Below, piece after piece: positions 1 through 6,851 of a DNA stretch of 9,605 bases. Each line of letters starts with the position of its first letter. Positions within the stretch are counted from its first letter, which is position 1. Location of the stretch: assembly GCA_905234205.1 (NCBI GenBank), contig CAJOGG010000038.1, positions 1-9,605 of the forward strand, given 5' to 3'. A program made the position numbers and the translations under genes. The notes under the pieces were generated by a model. That model had not been told where the DNA came from. It did no database searches and was given only the letters and a program-made list of their open reading frames with translations. Origin of the DNA: an uncultured Synergistales bacterium (lineage in GTDB: Bacteria > Synergistota > Synergistia > Synergistales > Aminobacteriaceae).

Positions 1-36
1 GGAACCTAATAAGGCTTCAATTTTTCCGTATTCCAT
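1..36 (-). CDS. 5' end of an unidentified gene (partial, cut by window edge)
   Basis: An ATG at 36-34 opens a frame that stays open to the window edge and encodes MEYGKIEALLGS. It starts 30 bases after the stop codon of the HdeD-like gene on the same strand. A purine-rich AGAAGGG lies upstream, about 12 bases from this ATG. That site is better spaced for another ATG at 46-44, but the frame from 46 stops after nine codons, so the 36 start is preferred. It is probably the next gene of the minus-strand operon. Twelve residues are too few to name a family, and the call rests only on position, open frame and a ribosome binding site. Confidence 0.4.
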   Translation of the reverse strand, partial: MEYGKIEALLGS

Positions 37-66
37 TTTGAATCATAACCCTTCTAACAAATTTCA

Positions 67-570
67 TTACGCTGACATTATACGCCCTTCAAGAATCACC
101 AACACGCCCGCAACAATTAGGACAATGGCAAAAATCATCATGATTGATATAGCACTGATTAACGGTGACGCACAAACAAGCAACGCCGAAATTATCAAAG
201 CTATACCATTTATTAGCATGAGCCACCAGCCTTGAATTTTTGCGCCTCCTAGCCAAAACGCCGCACACATTCTTGTTATTCCAGTTGAAACCAGCCACAA
301 GGCAACCACATAGGGAATTAAGAAAGCACTTAAGCCGGGTTGAAATATCATAACGATTCCAGCCGCAATATCCAGAAGCCCAAGCACGATAAAACGCCAT
401 AGCCTGAAAAAGTAAAATCCCGTGAAATAGTTTATTCCATCAGCAACAAGCCCACAGCCGATGAAAAATCCCACTGACACAAGTGCACTGACTGGACGCA
501 AAAACGCAAGTATCCCCAACAAAATTAATATTGCTCCGGTGATGTAACAATGCCAACAATAGTTTCGCAT
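67..570 (-). CDS. HdeD/DUF308-family integral membrane protein
   Basis: This 167-residue protein is almost entirely hydrophobic. About six membrane segments can be seen, near residues 8-24, 30-50, 58-76, 83-103, 114-134 and 137-160. Three internal repeats of a two-helix unit are visible, each with a glycine-containing helix ending in a proline turn (P26, P78, P136). That is the hallmark of the DUF308/HdeD family, named after E. coli HdeD of the acid-resistance island; the biochemical role of most members is unknown. The start at 570 is supported by AGAAGGAAGG located in the final codons of the upstream HAD gene, with only 3 bases between the two genes, so translation is probably coupled. Family assignment is fairly secure; no specific function can be given. 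Confidence 0.75.
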   Translation of the reverse strand: MRNYCWHCYITGAILILLGILAFLRPVSALVSVGFFIGCGLVADGINYFTGFYFFRLWRFIVLGLLDIAAGIVMIFQPGLSAFLIPYVVALWLVSTGITRMCAAFWLGGAKIQGWWLMLINGIALIISALLVCASPLISAISIMMIFAIVLIVAGVLVILEGRIMSA

Positions 571-573
571 GAA

Positions 574-1188
574 TTATTTTCCTTCCTTCTCTAGTAAATT
601 ATTTAAGTCACGTTGTATTTGTTCAGGTGTTACTGATTGAAGCACGTTAAAGCCAAAATCCTTACCAGCCTGAATATTTCTCGCAAGATCATCAATGAAT
701 ACGCATTCACTTGGGATTAAATCATATTTTTGGGCCAAGCATTCGTAAATTTCACGTTGAGGCTTGATTAATTTCACGTCGCACGAGAACACGCCCCCGT
801 CCAAAAGTGGCAGAAAGTCTAACACTTCGGGATTCTTTTTCATGACATAGCGCGAATAATTCGAGAGGTACAGCAATCTATAGCCCCTAGTTTTCAAACT
901 CTTAAGCCAATCCGGAGTTGATGGTCTTTTTTTCAAAGTGTCGCCTATGTTCTCTACGATTGAGCGCAATTCTTTCTCAAGGTCAGGAGAGTAATTTATC
1001 AAGGACGCTAAAACTTGTTCAGGCTCATCACCAGCATCAAGACGATCCCAACGGCCTCCGCCCCAAACGGTTTCATTGAGTTTGTCGTAAAATGTATGGT
1101 CAGCTCCTGGAAATAGCCTGTGAATGAATCCGTCCCAATCGAAGTCGATTAACACGTTGCCTATGTCAAATATTATCGTAGTTATCAT
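574..1188 (-). CDS. HAD-superfamily phosphatase, YihX-like (HAD subfamily IA)
   Basis: This 204-residue soluble protein has all four HAD motifs in order. Motif I is FDIGNVLIDFD with nucleophile D8; the second Asp of the usual DxD is glycine (G10), as in YihX-type proteins, whose motif reads FDLGNV. Motif II is LSN (S109, N110), motif III is K142-P143, and motif IV is the D166-D167 pair followed by N171. Residues about 15-85 form a helical C1-type cap. E. coli YihX is a glucose-1-phosphate phosphatase, but substrates in this group are broad. The start overlaps the pncA stop by four bases (ATGA), with GGAGGG twelve bases upstream, so the two are translationally coupled. The neighbourhood of cobT and pncA suggests a phosphorylated nucleoside as a possible substrate, which is inference. 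Confidence 0.85.
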   Translation of the reverse strand: MITTIIFDIGNVLIDFDWDGFIHRLFPGADHTFYDKLNETVWGGGRWDRLDAGDEPEQVLASLINYSPDLEKELRSIVENIGDTLKKRPSTPDWLKSLKTRGYRLLYLSNYSRYVMKKNPEVLDFLPLLDGGVFSCDVKLIKPQREIYECLAQKYDLIPSECVFIDDLARNIQAGKDFGFNVLQSVTPEQIQRDLNNLLEKEGK

Positions 1189-1739
1189 ACAGCAGTTATG
1201 CCCTCCATTTTTGCAAGTTCGGCAAAGTTTTTCTTGTGGCCTGCTTCGTCAACCCACCCCAATAAATCTTCACGCAATTCAACTTTTCGTCCTGACTTCA
1301 ATAACTCAAGCACACTTTCACGCACACAAAACTCGCTTGCAATTCCACACACAAGCACTTCTTGGCCTATGACCTGATTAATCTCTTTGCCAGCCTTATT
1401 GTGAGCCTTGAATGCTGAATATTCTTCATGTGAATCATCGTCGCCCTTGTAATAAATTGTGTTGTCGTTAGGACGCTGTTCAGGGTTCTTGATGTCAGTG
1501 AAGAAACTTGCGTGAAGTTCTGCTCCATGTGTCCCGGCATTGCAATGAATCGGCCAAGTTCCACCGTTTTGAATATAGCTGCAATGATTGAGGCTGTGAG
1601 CGTCTGCTGAATAATAAACTTTTGCGTCAGGATTTTCGTTAATGAGGTTGATTATATTCGCAACTGCTTCAAGTGAATGTCCGCAAGCCAACGATCCATC
1701 AATAAAATCATATTGGCAGTCAACTACTAAAATTTCCAT
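1185..1739 (-). CDS. pncA: Nicotinamidase (isochorismatase-like cysteine hydrolase)
   Basis: It should hydrolyse nicotinamide to nicotinate and ammonia in cytosolic NAD salvage. The 184 residues contain the full Asp-Lys-Cys triad: D7 in VDCQYDF, K98 in YYKGD, and C138 in CGIASEFCV, where the preceding I133-A134 matches the family's cis-peptide position. The metal site is also present: D46, H48 and H52 in SADAHSLNH, and H65 in WPIHCNAGTHGAE. This pattern separates nicotinamidases from generic isochorismatase-like hydrolases. The length is normal. The start has AAAGGGG about nine bases upstream, overlapping the cobT stop codon region; the gap to cobT is 15 bases. The neighbour cobT also yields nicotinate, so the pair touches the same metabolite. 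Confidence 0.9.
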   Translation of the reverse strand: MEILVVDCQYDFIDGSLACGHSLEAVANIINLINENPDAKVYYSADAHSLNHCSYIQNGGTWPIHCNAGTHGAELHASFFTDIKNPEQRPNDNTIYYKGDDDSHEEYSAFKAHNKAGKEINQVIGQEVLVCGIASEFCVRESVLELLKSGRKVELREDLLGWVDEAGHKKNFAELAKMEGITAV

Positions 1740-1754
1740 AAAAGCTTACCCCTT

Positions 1755-2789
1755 TCATAGTTCATCGAATGTTCCCATGTTATTAATTATAGCGAGTGCA
1801 GAGTCTATTATCTGCATGAATATGGCGCAACCCGTTCCTTCTCCGAGTCTCATTGAGAGTTTCAAAGCTGGAGTGAGATTCATGACATTGGCGGCGTATT
1901 TATAGGCTGGCTCTGCTGATTCGTGTGAAGCAAACATGTAATCACGAGTCAGAGGGTTAAGTTGATAAGCTAATAGAGCGGCTGCGATCGAGATAACTCC
2001 GTCAATTACAACAGGCACGCGGTAAACAGCTCCCCCTATGAATACACCGGTCATTGCGGCAATATCAAGCCCCCCAACGCAGGATAAAATGTTTACCGGA
2101 TCAGTTAATGAGTCTTTGTGAAAGTCAAGAGCTTTTAAGACAACACATTTCTTTCTCGCAAAAGCTTCATCGTTCAAGCCCGCGCCACGTCCAACAAGAT
2201 TTTCATTTCGAGATTTCAAAGCCGCCATTATACAAGCACAAGCCGGGGTCGTATTAGCCATTCCAACTTCTCCAGTACCGATTATGTCAATGCCGTTCGA
2301 TTTCGCTTCACGCACGAGATTTATCCCGAACTCAATAACTTTTTCTGCAAGCTCATAACTCATAGCGCGTTCTTTGAGAAAATTATTTGTGCCTTCATGT
2401 AAAAATTTATGCGTGATGATATTTTCGTGAGGAGCAAAATTTTTTATTCCCAGATCGTAGAGTCTTAACTCTGCACCAGCTTGACGAGCTAAGATATTAA
2501 TTCCGGCGTTTTGATTCGTTGCGTAAGCGTTCATTAATCTCCCGGTAAAATCTTGAGGCGATGAACACACACCCGCTTCATAGATTCCGTGGTCGGATCC
2601 AAATAAGCAAACTATTTTCCGTGGCGCAATATTTTTGATCTTACCAGTAATTCCCGCAAACCTAATTGAGATTTCTTCAAGCTCTCCAAGACTCCCAATA
2701 GGTTTTATGAACTTTGCTTGTAATTCTCGCGCTTGTTTCATAGTTTTTGCATTAAGTGGCTGAATATTTTGTAGTATATCTTGTATCAT
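1755..2789 (-). CDS. cobT: Nicotinate-nucleotide--dimethylbenzimidazole phosphoribosyltransferase
   Basis: CobT transfers phosphoribose from nicotinate mononucleotide to a lower-ligand base such as dimethylbenzimidazole. It gives alpha-ribazole 5'-phosphate and nicotinate, used to assemble the cobalamin nucleotide loop. The 344 residues match the family end to end: KPIGSLGELE (29-38), GSDHGIYEAGV (64-74), GEVGMANTTPA (173-183), GRGAGLNDE (200-208), GGLDIAAMTG (239-248), PVVIDG, ASHESAEP (287-294) and LGEGTG (315-320). The catalytic glutamate falls at E317, the same number as in Salmonella CobT, and E174 and K213 also coincide with active-site residues there. GEVGMANTT has Ala178 where glycine is usual. 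The start codon lies four bases after the preceding gene's stop, with a modest GAGAAG ribosome site. Confidence 0.95.
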   Translation of the reverse strand: MIQDILQNIQPLNAKTMKQARELQAKFIKPIGSLGELEEISIRFAGITGKIKNIAPRKIVCLFGSDHGIYEAGVCSSPQDFTGRLMNAYATNQNAGINILARQAGAELRLYDLGIKNFAPHENIITHKFLHEGTNNFLKERAMSYELAEKVIEFGINLVREAKSNGIDIIGTGEVGMANTTPACACIMAALKSRNENLVGRGAGLNDEAFARKKCVVLKALDFHKDSLTDPVNILSCVGGLDIAAMTGVFIGGAVYRVPVVIDGVISIAAALLAYQLNPLTRDYMFASHESAEPAYKYAANVMNLTPALKLSMRLGEGTGCAIFMQIIDSALAIINNMGTFDEL

Positions 2790-2793
2790 GATT

Positions 2794-3423
2794 TCACTTC
2801 TCGTTTAAGAATGTTAATGCAATTTTTGATGCTACTTTAAAAACGTTTTCTCGTATATTACCGCTAAGAGGCTTTGTGAATAACTCCGCTACTCTCTTTG
2901 TGTTTAGAAGCAGAATTTGAACGAGTAAAGACAGCTCGTCCTTGTTGAAGTTCTTATTAGCGTAGAGATTCACAACGTCAGGAGCTAATCCCCAGTTTTC
3001 AAGCCATTTCCATATGAATCTCCAATCGGCAGCATCACAGGGAACGCCAGGAGCACATAATAATTTCATGTTCCAATAAAAATTCGCGAGTAGATCATTA
3101 TCGGGGTGACCATACGGTAAATATTTCAGGATTGACCTTGCCCAGTGTAAAAGCATTATCATACGCTCTTTCTTTTGTCGTATTTTTATCATGGTATCAA
3201 CAACTTCTATATCATAAACAAAATACGTCCGCGCTAGTCTATTCTTCCGCAACCAGTATTTGGCCCATAGGAAAGGTTCTGAGTCGCCGCCAAAATTTTT
3301 TGAGCTAAGAGAGATTACCCCTATATCCTTTAGAAACAGAATCACTCGTAAATTTCTCTCACCCGAAATATCTCGCATAAGCGTTACTCCTGAAACTGTA
3401 GTGAAATTATCTGCCCCGAACAT
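2794..3423 (-). CDS. Divergent RecO-like protein (putative recombination mediator)
   Basis: This 209-residue soluble protein resembles RecO, which loads RecA on SSB-coated DNA in the RecFOR pathway. An OB-fold-like N-terminus is suggested by the stretch from residue 8 to about 82: GVTLMRDISGERN leading into a strand that ends in GVISLSSKN (35-43). A helical domain follows, with YLPYGHPDND (101-110) like RecO's usual LPEGEPDPEL stretch, and ENWGLAPDV (142-150) like its LGYGPDL turn. RecO is usually about 240-250 residues; this one is shorter and has no CxxC zinc-finger cysteines. A strong AGGAGG four bases from the ATG fixes the start. It sits 15 bases after a glycosyltransferase and 4 before cobT. 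The identification is pattern-based, from a weakly conserved family; an unrelated alpha/beta protein is possible. Confidence 0.55.
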   Translation of the reverse strand: MFGADNFTTVSGVTLMRDISGERNLRVILFLKDIGVISLSSKNFGGDSEPFLWAKYWLRKNRLARTYFVYDIEVVDTMIKIRQKKERMIMLLHWARSILKYLPYGHPDNDLLANFYWNMKLLCAPGVPCDAADWRFIWKWLENWGLAPDVVNLYANKNFNKDELSLLVQILLLNTKRVAELFTKPLSGNIRENVFKVASKIALTFLNEK

Positions 3424-3438
3424 AGTGCCTCCTGAAAT

Positions 3439-4386
3439 TTAACGTACTGATAATATTTCCGTATCCGTCTCTTCGTTACGATCGTTCATCACAAAAACGT
3501 CCATAGGAATCGAATTTAATGAACCTGCATCACCTCTAGACATCTTTACTCGTGTAAATTCGTCTCTCGCTTTGACTGTGTAGTGATTGATTCGTATTTT
3601 CTCAAAGCATACGTTATCAGCTTGATTAGCGTGTACGTGTTCGCCGTTTTCGTCAAGATTATCGTAGCCTCTGACATAGACCGGAAAATGTGGAGTGATA
3701 TAGCCTAAAACTTTCATGGGGTCGCATATAGTTTTGATGACGTGATTTCCAACATAATTTCTCTCTGCACATTTCGTGTAATTCTCAAGGACTCCGCCTT
3801 CAGGTTTCTTGATGTGTCCTGCCGATCCAAATATCAGCCAATGTACAGCAAGCCCGCCAGCATTTTTGTGACTCGTCATAAATTCATCGACAAAATCGAA
3901 CAAGTTTCTATTCTCAATACTTTTCCGGACAAAGAGAAATTCATCGGCATCAATCACAGCAAAGTACTTGTATTCTTTACCATGAGTCGCGGCTGCCATG
4001 TTATAAGCATCGAGAAGTCGTCCTCTCCCTGGCAAAAGCTGGTATGTAACGATTCCTGAATCAATGTACGGTTTCAAGACTTCACGAAAATTATCGTTGC
4101 TATCGTTGTCATAAATGAAGAAGTGATTTATTCCTTGCTTGATGTGAAAGTCCAGCCACTCTTTTATGTATGGTGCTTCGTTCTTTGCTATTAGTACCGC
4201 AGCTATTCCCGTTCGCTCTTGAGGTCTTGTACCAATAAACCAACGAATTAATCCTGCCGGAGTCACAAAAATTTTTATCAGCTTGCGTAATTTCCTGTTA
4301 GTGCAATTGTAATAAAGTGGGTTTGCTGTACCGCTTGCTCGAATTACGTGTACAAAGTGTTTGATTCGTTCTTTGATGCGCTTCAT
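3439..4386 (-). CDS. Glycosyltransferase, GT-A fold (GT92/GT2-like family)
   Basis: This protein of 315 residues probably transfers a sugar from a nucleotide-sugar donor onto a surface glycan or glycoprotein. Residues 1-55 are basic and have no clear signal peptide. The GT-A core begins with IAAVLIAKNEAPYIKEWLDF (61-80), which matches the bacterial glycosyltransferase family 92/GT2_4 entry motif. FFIYDNDSND (89-98) follows. The metal-binding DxD is D146-A-D148 in FAVIDADEF. HWLIFGSAG (182-190) and INHYTVKARDEF (266-277) are further family landmarks. It is the first gene of the minus-strand operon, reading away from rnfC. AGGAGG at 4401-4406 is the only ribosome site, 14 bases from the ATG, which is long. 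No other glycan gene is nearby, so donor and acceptor cannot be inferred. Confidence 0.85.
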   Translation of the reverse strand: MKRIKERIKHFVHVIRASGTANPLYYNCTNRKLRKLIKIFVTPAGLIRWFIGTRPQERTGIAAVLIAKNEAPYIKEWLDFHIKQGINHFFIYDNDSNDNFREVLKPYIDSGIVTYQLLPGRGRLLDAYNMAAATHGKEYKYFAVIDADEFLFVRKSIENRNLFDFVDEFMTSHKNAGGLAVHWLIFGSAGHIKKPEGGVLENYTKCAERNYVGNHVIKTICDPMKVLGYITPHFPVYVRGYDNLDENGEHVHANQADNVCFEKIRINHYTVKARDEFTRVKMSRGDAGSLNSIPMDVFVMNDRNEETDTEILSVR

Positions 4387-4400
4387 TGTCTGTTGTGTTG

Positions 4401-4406
4401 CCTCCT
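4401..4406 (-). promoter_or_regulatory. Ribosome binding site of the glycosyltransferase (wide spacing)
   Basis: AGGAGG reads on the minus strand, but 14 bases separate it from the ATG at 4386, against the usual five to ten. No alternative ATG, GTG or TTG lies at a better distance, so the 4386 start is kept. Weak initiation is possible. Confidence 0.55.
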
Positions 4407-4428
4407 GAAAGTGCTATTGTTGCGCGTA

Positions 4429-4456
4429 ATTATACAACGCCGAAATTTTCAGTGAA
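4429..4456 (-). promoter_or_regulatory. Candidate sigma-70 type promoter for the minus-strand operon
   Basis: On the minus strand a perfect TATAAT (4434-4429) lies 16 bases downstream of TTCACT (4456-4451), which matches four of six bases of TTGACA. The -10 box is about 43 bases upstream of the glycosyltransferase ATG, giving a predicted short leader of roughly 35 bases. It is a sequence match only. Confidence 0.45.
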
Positions 4457-4457
4457 T

Positions 4458-4496
4458 TAAGCTATAATTAACTTATTCGATTTTAAATTTTATACA
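4458..4496 (+). promoter_or_regulatory. Candidate rnf operon promoter(s) with overlapping dyad
   Basis: Two candidates overlap. A perfect TATAAT is at 4463-4468 but lacks a good -35 box at 16-18 bases. The other has TTAACT (4468-4473), a 17-base spacer, then TATACA (4491-4496), with four of six matches in each box. The imperfect dyad TAAGCTATAATTAACTTA (4458-4475; arms TAAGnTA/TAnCTTA) covers the first -10 and the second -35, so a bound regulator could block either. The dyad does not match the Rex consensus arms. Which promoter is used cannot be told from sequence. Confidence 0.4.
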
Positions 4497-4504
4497 AATC
4501 TTAT

Positions 4505-4523
4505 GAGGGGAGTGTATATACAC
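4505..4523 (+). promoter_or_regulatory. rnfC ribosome binding site followed by a perfect palindrome
   Basis: GAGGGGAG (4505-4512) is the only Shine-Dalgarno-like site before rnfC. It is followed directly by the perfect 12-base palindrome GTGTATATACAC (4512-4523), one base before the ATG at 4525. The spacing from the GGGG to the ATG is 14 bases, longer than usual. In mRNA the palindrome could form a four-base-pair stem with an AUAU loop, which would shorten the effective distance; it could also be a DNA operator. Confidence 0.5.
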
Positions 4524-4524
4524 G

Positions 4525-5886
4525 ATGAACCTGCCAACGTTTTTAGGAGGAGTACATCCACCTGAAGGCAAAACATTATCGGAAGGTAAGGCTATCGAAA
4601 CTTTAAGGCCAACTTCCAGCGGTCAAATGTTCGTTTATCCGTTATCCCAACATATTGGTGCGCCATGTGCTCCTGTAGTAGCTAAGGGAGATAGAGTGCT
4701 TGCAGGCCAAAAAATTGCAGATACGGAAGCGTTTGTGTCGGCTCCAATTTATTCGGCGGTATCGGGAACAGTGAAAGATATTGCGCTCAAGTTACAGGTA
4801 GCTGGAAAATTTGAGGACTGTATCATAATTGAGAGCGATGGAACTTATGAGAAGGCCCCAAGCTTGATTGACGAGTTAGGGCACAAACCACAACCTTCAG
4901 ACTACGTAAAGCTTATTCGTGATGCCGGAATAGTTGGACTCGGTGGAGCATGTTTCCCGACTCACGTTAAGTTAAGACCCCCGAAGGATAAACCTATTAA
5001 GTGGGTAATAGTAAACGCAGCCGAATGTGAACCGTATTTAACTTGCGATAACAGAATCATGCTTGAAGAGCCTGACGCATTGCTGAAAGGTTTGGAATAT
5101 GCTCTTGCGATTTTCCCAGAGGCTGAAGGAGTCATTGGCATTGAGAACAACAAGCCCGAGGCCATTAAGACTCTCACGGAGCACAACAAGAATCCCAAAA
5201 TCAAAATCCAGCCATTAACCGTGAAATATCCTCAAGGCGCAGAAAAAATGCTCATCAAGGCGATAACTGGCCAAGAAGTTCCGTTAGTGCCGGCTCTGCC
5301 TGCTGATGTTGGCTGCATAGTGTTGAACGTTCAGACTACGTGGCAAATTTTCAGGACGATCGAATACGGTGAACCTATCACTACACGAGTCATAACAGTA
5401 ACCGGCGATATAGTTGCGTCTCCGAAAAATCTGCGTGTGCCTTTGGGAATTTCCGTCAAAGAATTGCTTGATGCCTGCGGAGGATTTACTGAAGAGCCTG
5501 TGAAGCTTTTAGCTGGTGGGCCAATGATGGGGCTTGCTATGCGTTCAATTGATGTTCCTGTTGTGAAGGGGACTGGCGGTTTATTAGCTCTTGGAAAGAA
5601 ATCTGCTTACTTGGCCGAAGAAAGTGCCTGTATACGTTGCGGAAAATGCGTTGAGGTTTGCCCGATGCACTTAGAGCCAACTTTGCTTGACCATGCTGTG
5701 AGACAAAGGGACTACGAAACTTTTGAAGGTCATGGCGGAATGAACTGTATCGAATGTGGATCGTGTGCATTTATGTGTCCAGCTTCAAGACATTTAGTCC
5801 AGAGCTATAAGGCCGGTAAAGATCACGTGAACCAGGAACGCAGAAAAGCTGCAGCAAAAGCAAAAGAGAAAGCAGAGGCGAAATAA
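4525..5886 (+). CDS. rnfC: Rnf complex subunit C (NADH/FMN-binding, two 4Fe-4S clusters)
   Basis: RnfC is the peripheral cytoplasmic subunit where electrons reach NAD+. The 453 residues show the RnfC N-terminal barrel-sandwich region (about 1-110), then a complex I 51-kDa-like nucleotide/FMN domain with GLGGACFPTHVK (138-149) and NAAECEPYLTCD (164-175). An SLBB-type segment follows near 285-345, and then two 4Fe-4S motifs: C369, C372, C375, C379 and C408, C411, C414, C418. The last 20 residues are a charged Lys/Ala/Glu tail. No membrane segment is present, as expected. It is the first gene of the operon; rnfD begins six bases after its stop. Its final Glu-Ala codons (GAGGCG) supply the only purine-rich site before rnfD. 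Confidence 0.96.
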   Translation: MNLPTFLGGVHPPEGKTLSEGKAIETLRPTSSGQMFVYPLSQHIGAPCAPVVAKGDRVLAGQKIADTEAFVSAPIYSAVSGTVKDIALKLQVAGKFEDCIIIESDGTYEKAPSLIDELGHKPQPSDYVKLIRDAGIVGLGGACFPTHVKLRPPKDKPIKWVIVNAAECEPYLTCDNRIMLEEPDALLKGLEYALAIFPEAEGVIGIENNKPEAIKTLTEHNKNPKIKIQPLTVKYPQGAEKMLIKAITGQEVPLVPALPADVGCIVLNVQTTWQIFRTIEYGEPITTRVITVTGDIVASPKNLRVPLGISVKELLDACGGFTEEPVKLLAGGPMMGLAMRSIDVPVVKGTGGLLALGKKSAYLAEESACIRCGKCVEVCPMHLEPTLLDHAVRQRDYETFEGHGGMNCIECGSCAFMCPASRHLVQSYKAGKDHVNQERRKAAAKAKEKAEAK

Positions 5887-5892
5887 ATAACT

Positions 5893-6849
5893 ATGGCGAA
5901 TCAATTCGTAGTATCAGTATCACCACATGTTCACTCGCAATTTGCAACGCGCAATATTATGGGCATGGTCATTCTCGCTCTTGTGCCTTCGGGAATAATG
6001 GGCGTGTATTTTCTTGGCCTTCGTTCTCTTGCTGTGATAGCGGCATGTATTCTTGCGTGTGTATGCAGTGAATTTATCTGGCAAAAATATATCATGAAGA
6101 CTAAATCAACGTTGAGCGATTTATCAGCAGTTGTTACAGGTTTATTGCTTGCGTATAACTTGCCTCCTTCGATTCCGTTATGGATGGCGATTTGTGGTTC
6201 AGTCTTTGCTATTATCGTAGTGAAACAGTTTTACGGCGGAATAGGCTGTAATATCGTCAACCCTGCTCTGGCTGCTCGTGCAATGATGTTAATTTCTTGG
6301 CCAACAGCTATGACAACATGGACGATCAACGGCGTATCAAGTGCAACTCCTTTAGCGGCAATGAAGGCAGGAAACGCTGTGAAGGCTTCGATCTTTGAGC
6401 TTGCTTCGGGAAATATGGCCGGCTGTATCGGTGAGACAAGCGCAATCTTGTTAATCATTGGCGGGCTATACCTAATTTGGGAAGGCGTAATTTCGTGGCG
6501 TATACCTGTGATTTATATCGCGACTGCTGCAATTTTGGGAGCGTTATTCAACCACGGCGGAGGCTTTTACCCTGTTCAGGAAATTTTGGCGGGCGGTTTA
6601 TTAATCGGAGCGTTCTTTATGGCAACGGATTACACAACTTCCCCAATGACTGCGAAGGGACAAATTATTTACGCGTTCGGCTGCGGATTACTCACGGCGT
6701 TGATCAGAACATGGGGCGGCTATCCAGAGGGCGTATCGTTCTCAATCTTAATTATGAATGTTGCTGTGCCATTGATTGACCAATACACAGAGCCTAGAGT
6801 CTTCGGTGCACCTAAAAGCAATTTCGCTAAGAGAATGGGAGGCAAATAA
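5893..6849 (+). CDS. rnfD: Rnf complex subunit D (membrane, covalent FMN)
   Basis: RnfD is the NqrB-like integral membrane subunit and carries FMN on a threonine. The 318-residue protein has about nine to ten hydrophobic segments. The flavinylation motif is SSATPLA, with T152 the expected FMN acceptor. Other landmarks are GGIGCNIVNPALAARA (115-130), ATDYTTSPMTAKGQ (244-257) and YPEGVSFSILIMN (277-289), all conserved in NqrB/RnfD. The ATG at 5893 follows rnfC by six bases; its Shine-Dalgarno GAGG lies inside the rnfC end, about 14 bases away, so coupling to rnfC translation is likely. The ApbE flavin transferase needed to attach the FMN is not encoded in this window. Confidence 0.96.
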   Translation: MANQFVVSVSPHVHSQFATRNIMGMVILALVPSGIMGVYFLGLRSLAVIAACILACVCSEFIWQKYIMKTKSTLSDLSAVVTGLLLAYNLPPSIPLWMAICGSVFAIIVVKQFYGGIGCNIVNPALAARAMMLISWPTAMTTWTINGVSSATPLAAMKAGNAVKASIFELASGNMAGCIGETSAILLIIGGLYLIWEGVISWRIPVIYIATAAILGALFNHGGGFYPVQEILAGGLLIGAFFMATDYTTSPMTAKGQIIYAFGCGLLTALIRTWGGYPEGVSFSILIMNVAVPLIDQYTEPRVFGAPKSNFAKRMGGK

Positions 6850-6851
6850 CA

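Larger units (their letters stand above)
4387..4524. promoter_or_regulatory. Divergent intergenic region between the two operons
   Basis: This 138-base AT-rich gap separates the start codons of the glycosyltransferase (minus) and rnfC (plus), so it must hold both promoters if each operon is transcribed from here. It contains a TATAAT on each strand, an imperfect 18-base dyad around the plus-strand TATAAT, and both ribosome binding sites. No open reading frame or recognisable riboswitch is seen. Confidence 0.75.

Noticed and set aside
34..46. Alternative start at 46 for the left-edge gene
   Set aside because: The ribosome site is better spaced for it, but the frame hits TGA after nine codons, so it could be at most a leader peptide and nothing else supports that.
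89..400. Second open frame within the HdeD-like gene on the same strand
   Set aside because: It is out of frame with the clear membrane protein, shows no family features, and lacks a good ribosome binding site.
4458..4475. Rex (redox regulator) operator upstream of rnfC
   Set aside because: Only TTAAC on the right side resembles a Rex half-site; the left arm AAGCT does not match, so the site is reported only as an unassigned dyad.
6477..6779. 100-codon plus-strand frame inside rnfD
   Set aside because: It is a frame-shifted reading of conserved rnfD sequence with no domain features; rnfD itself is intact through this stretch.
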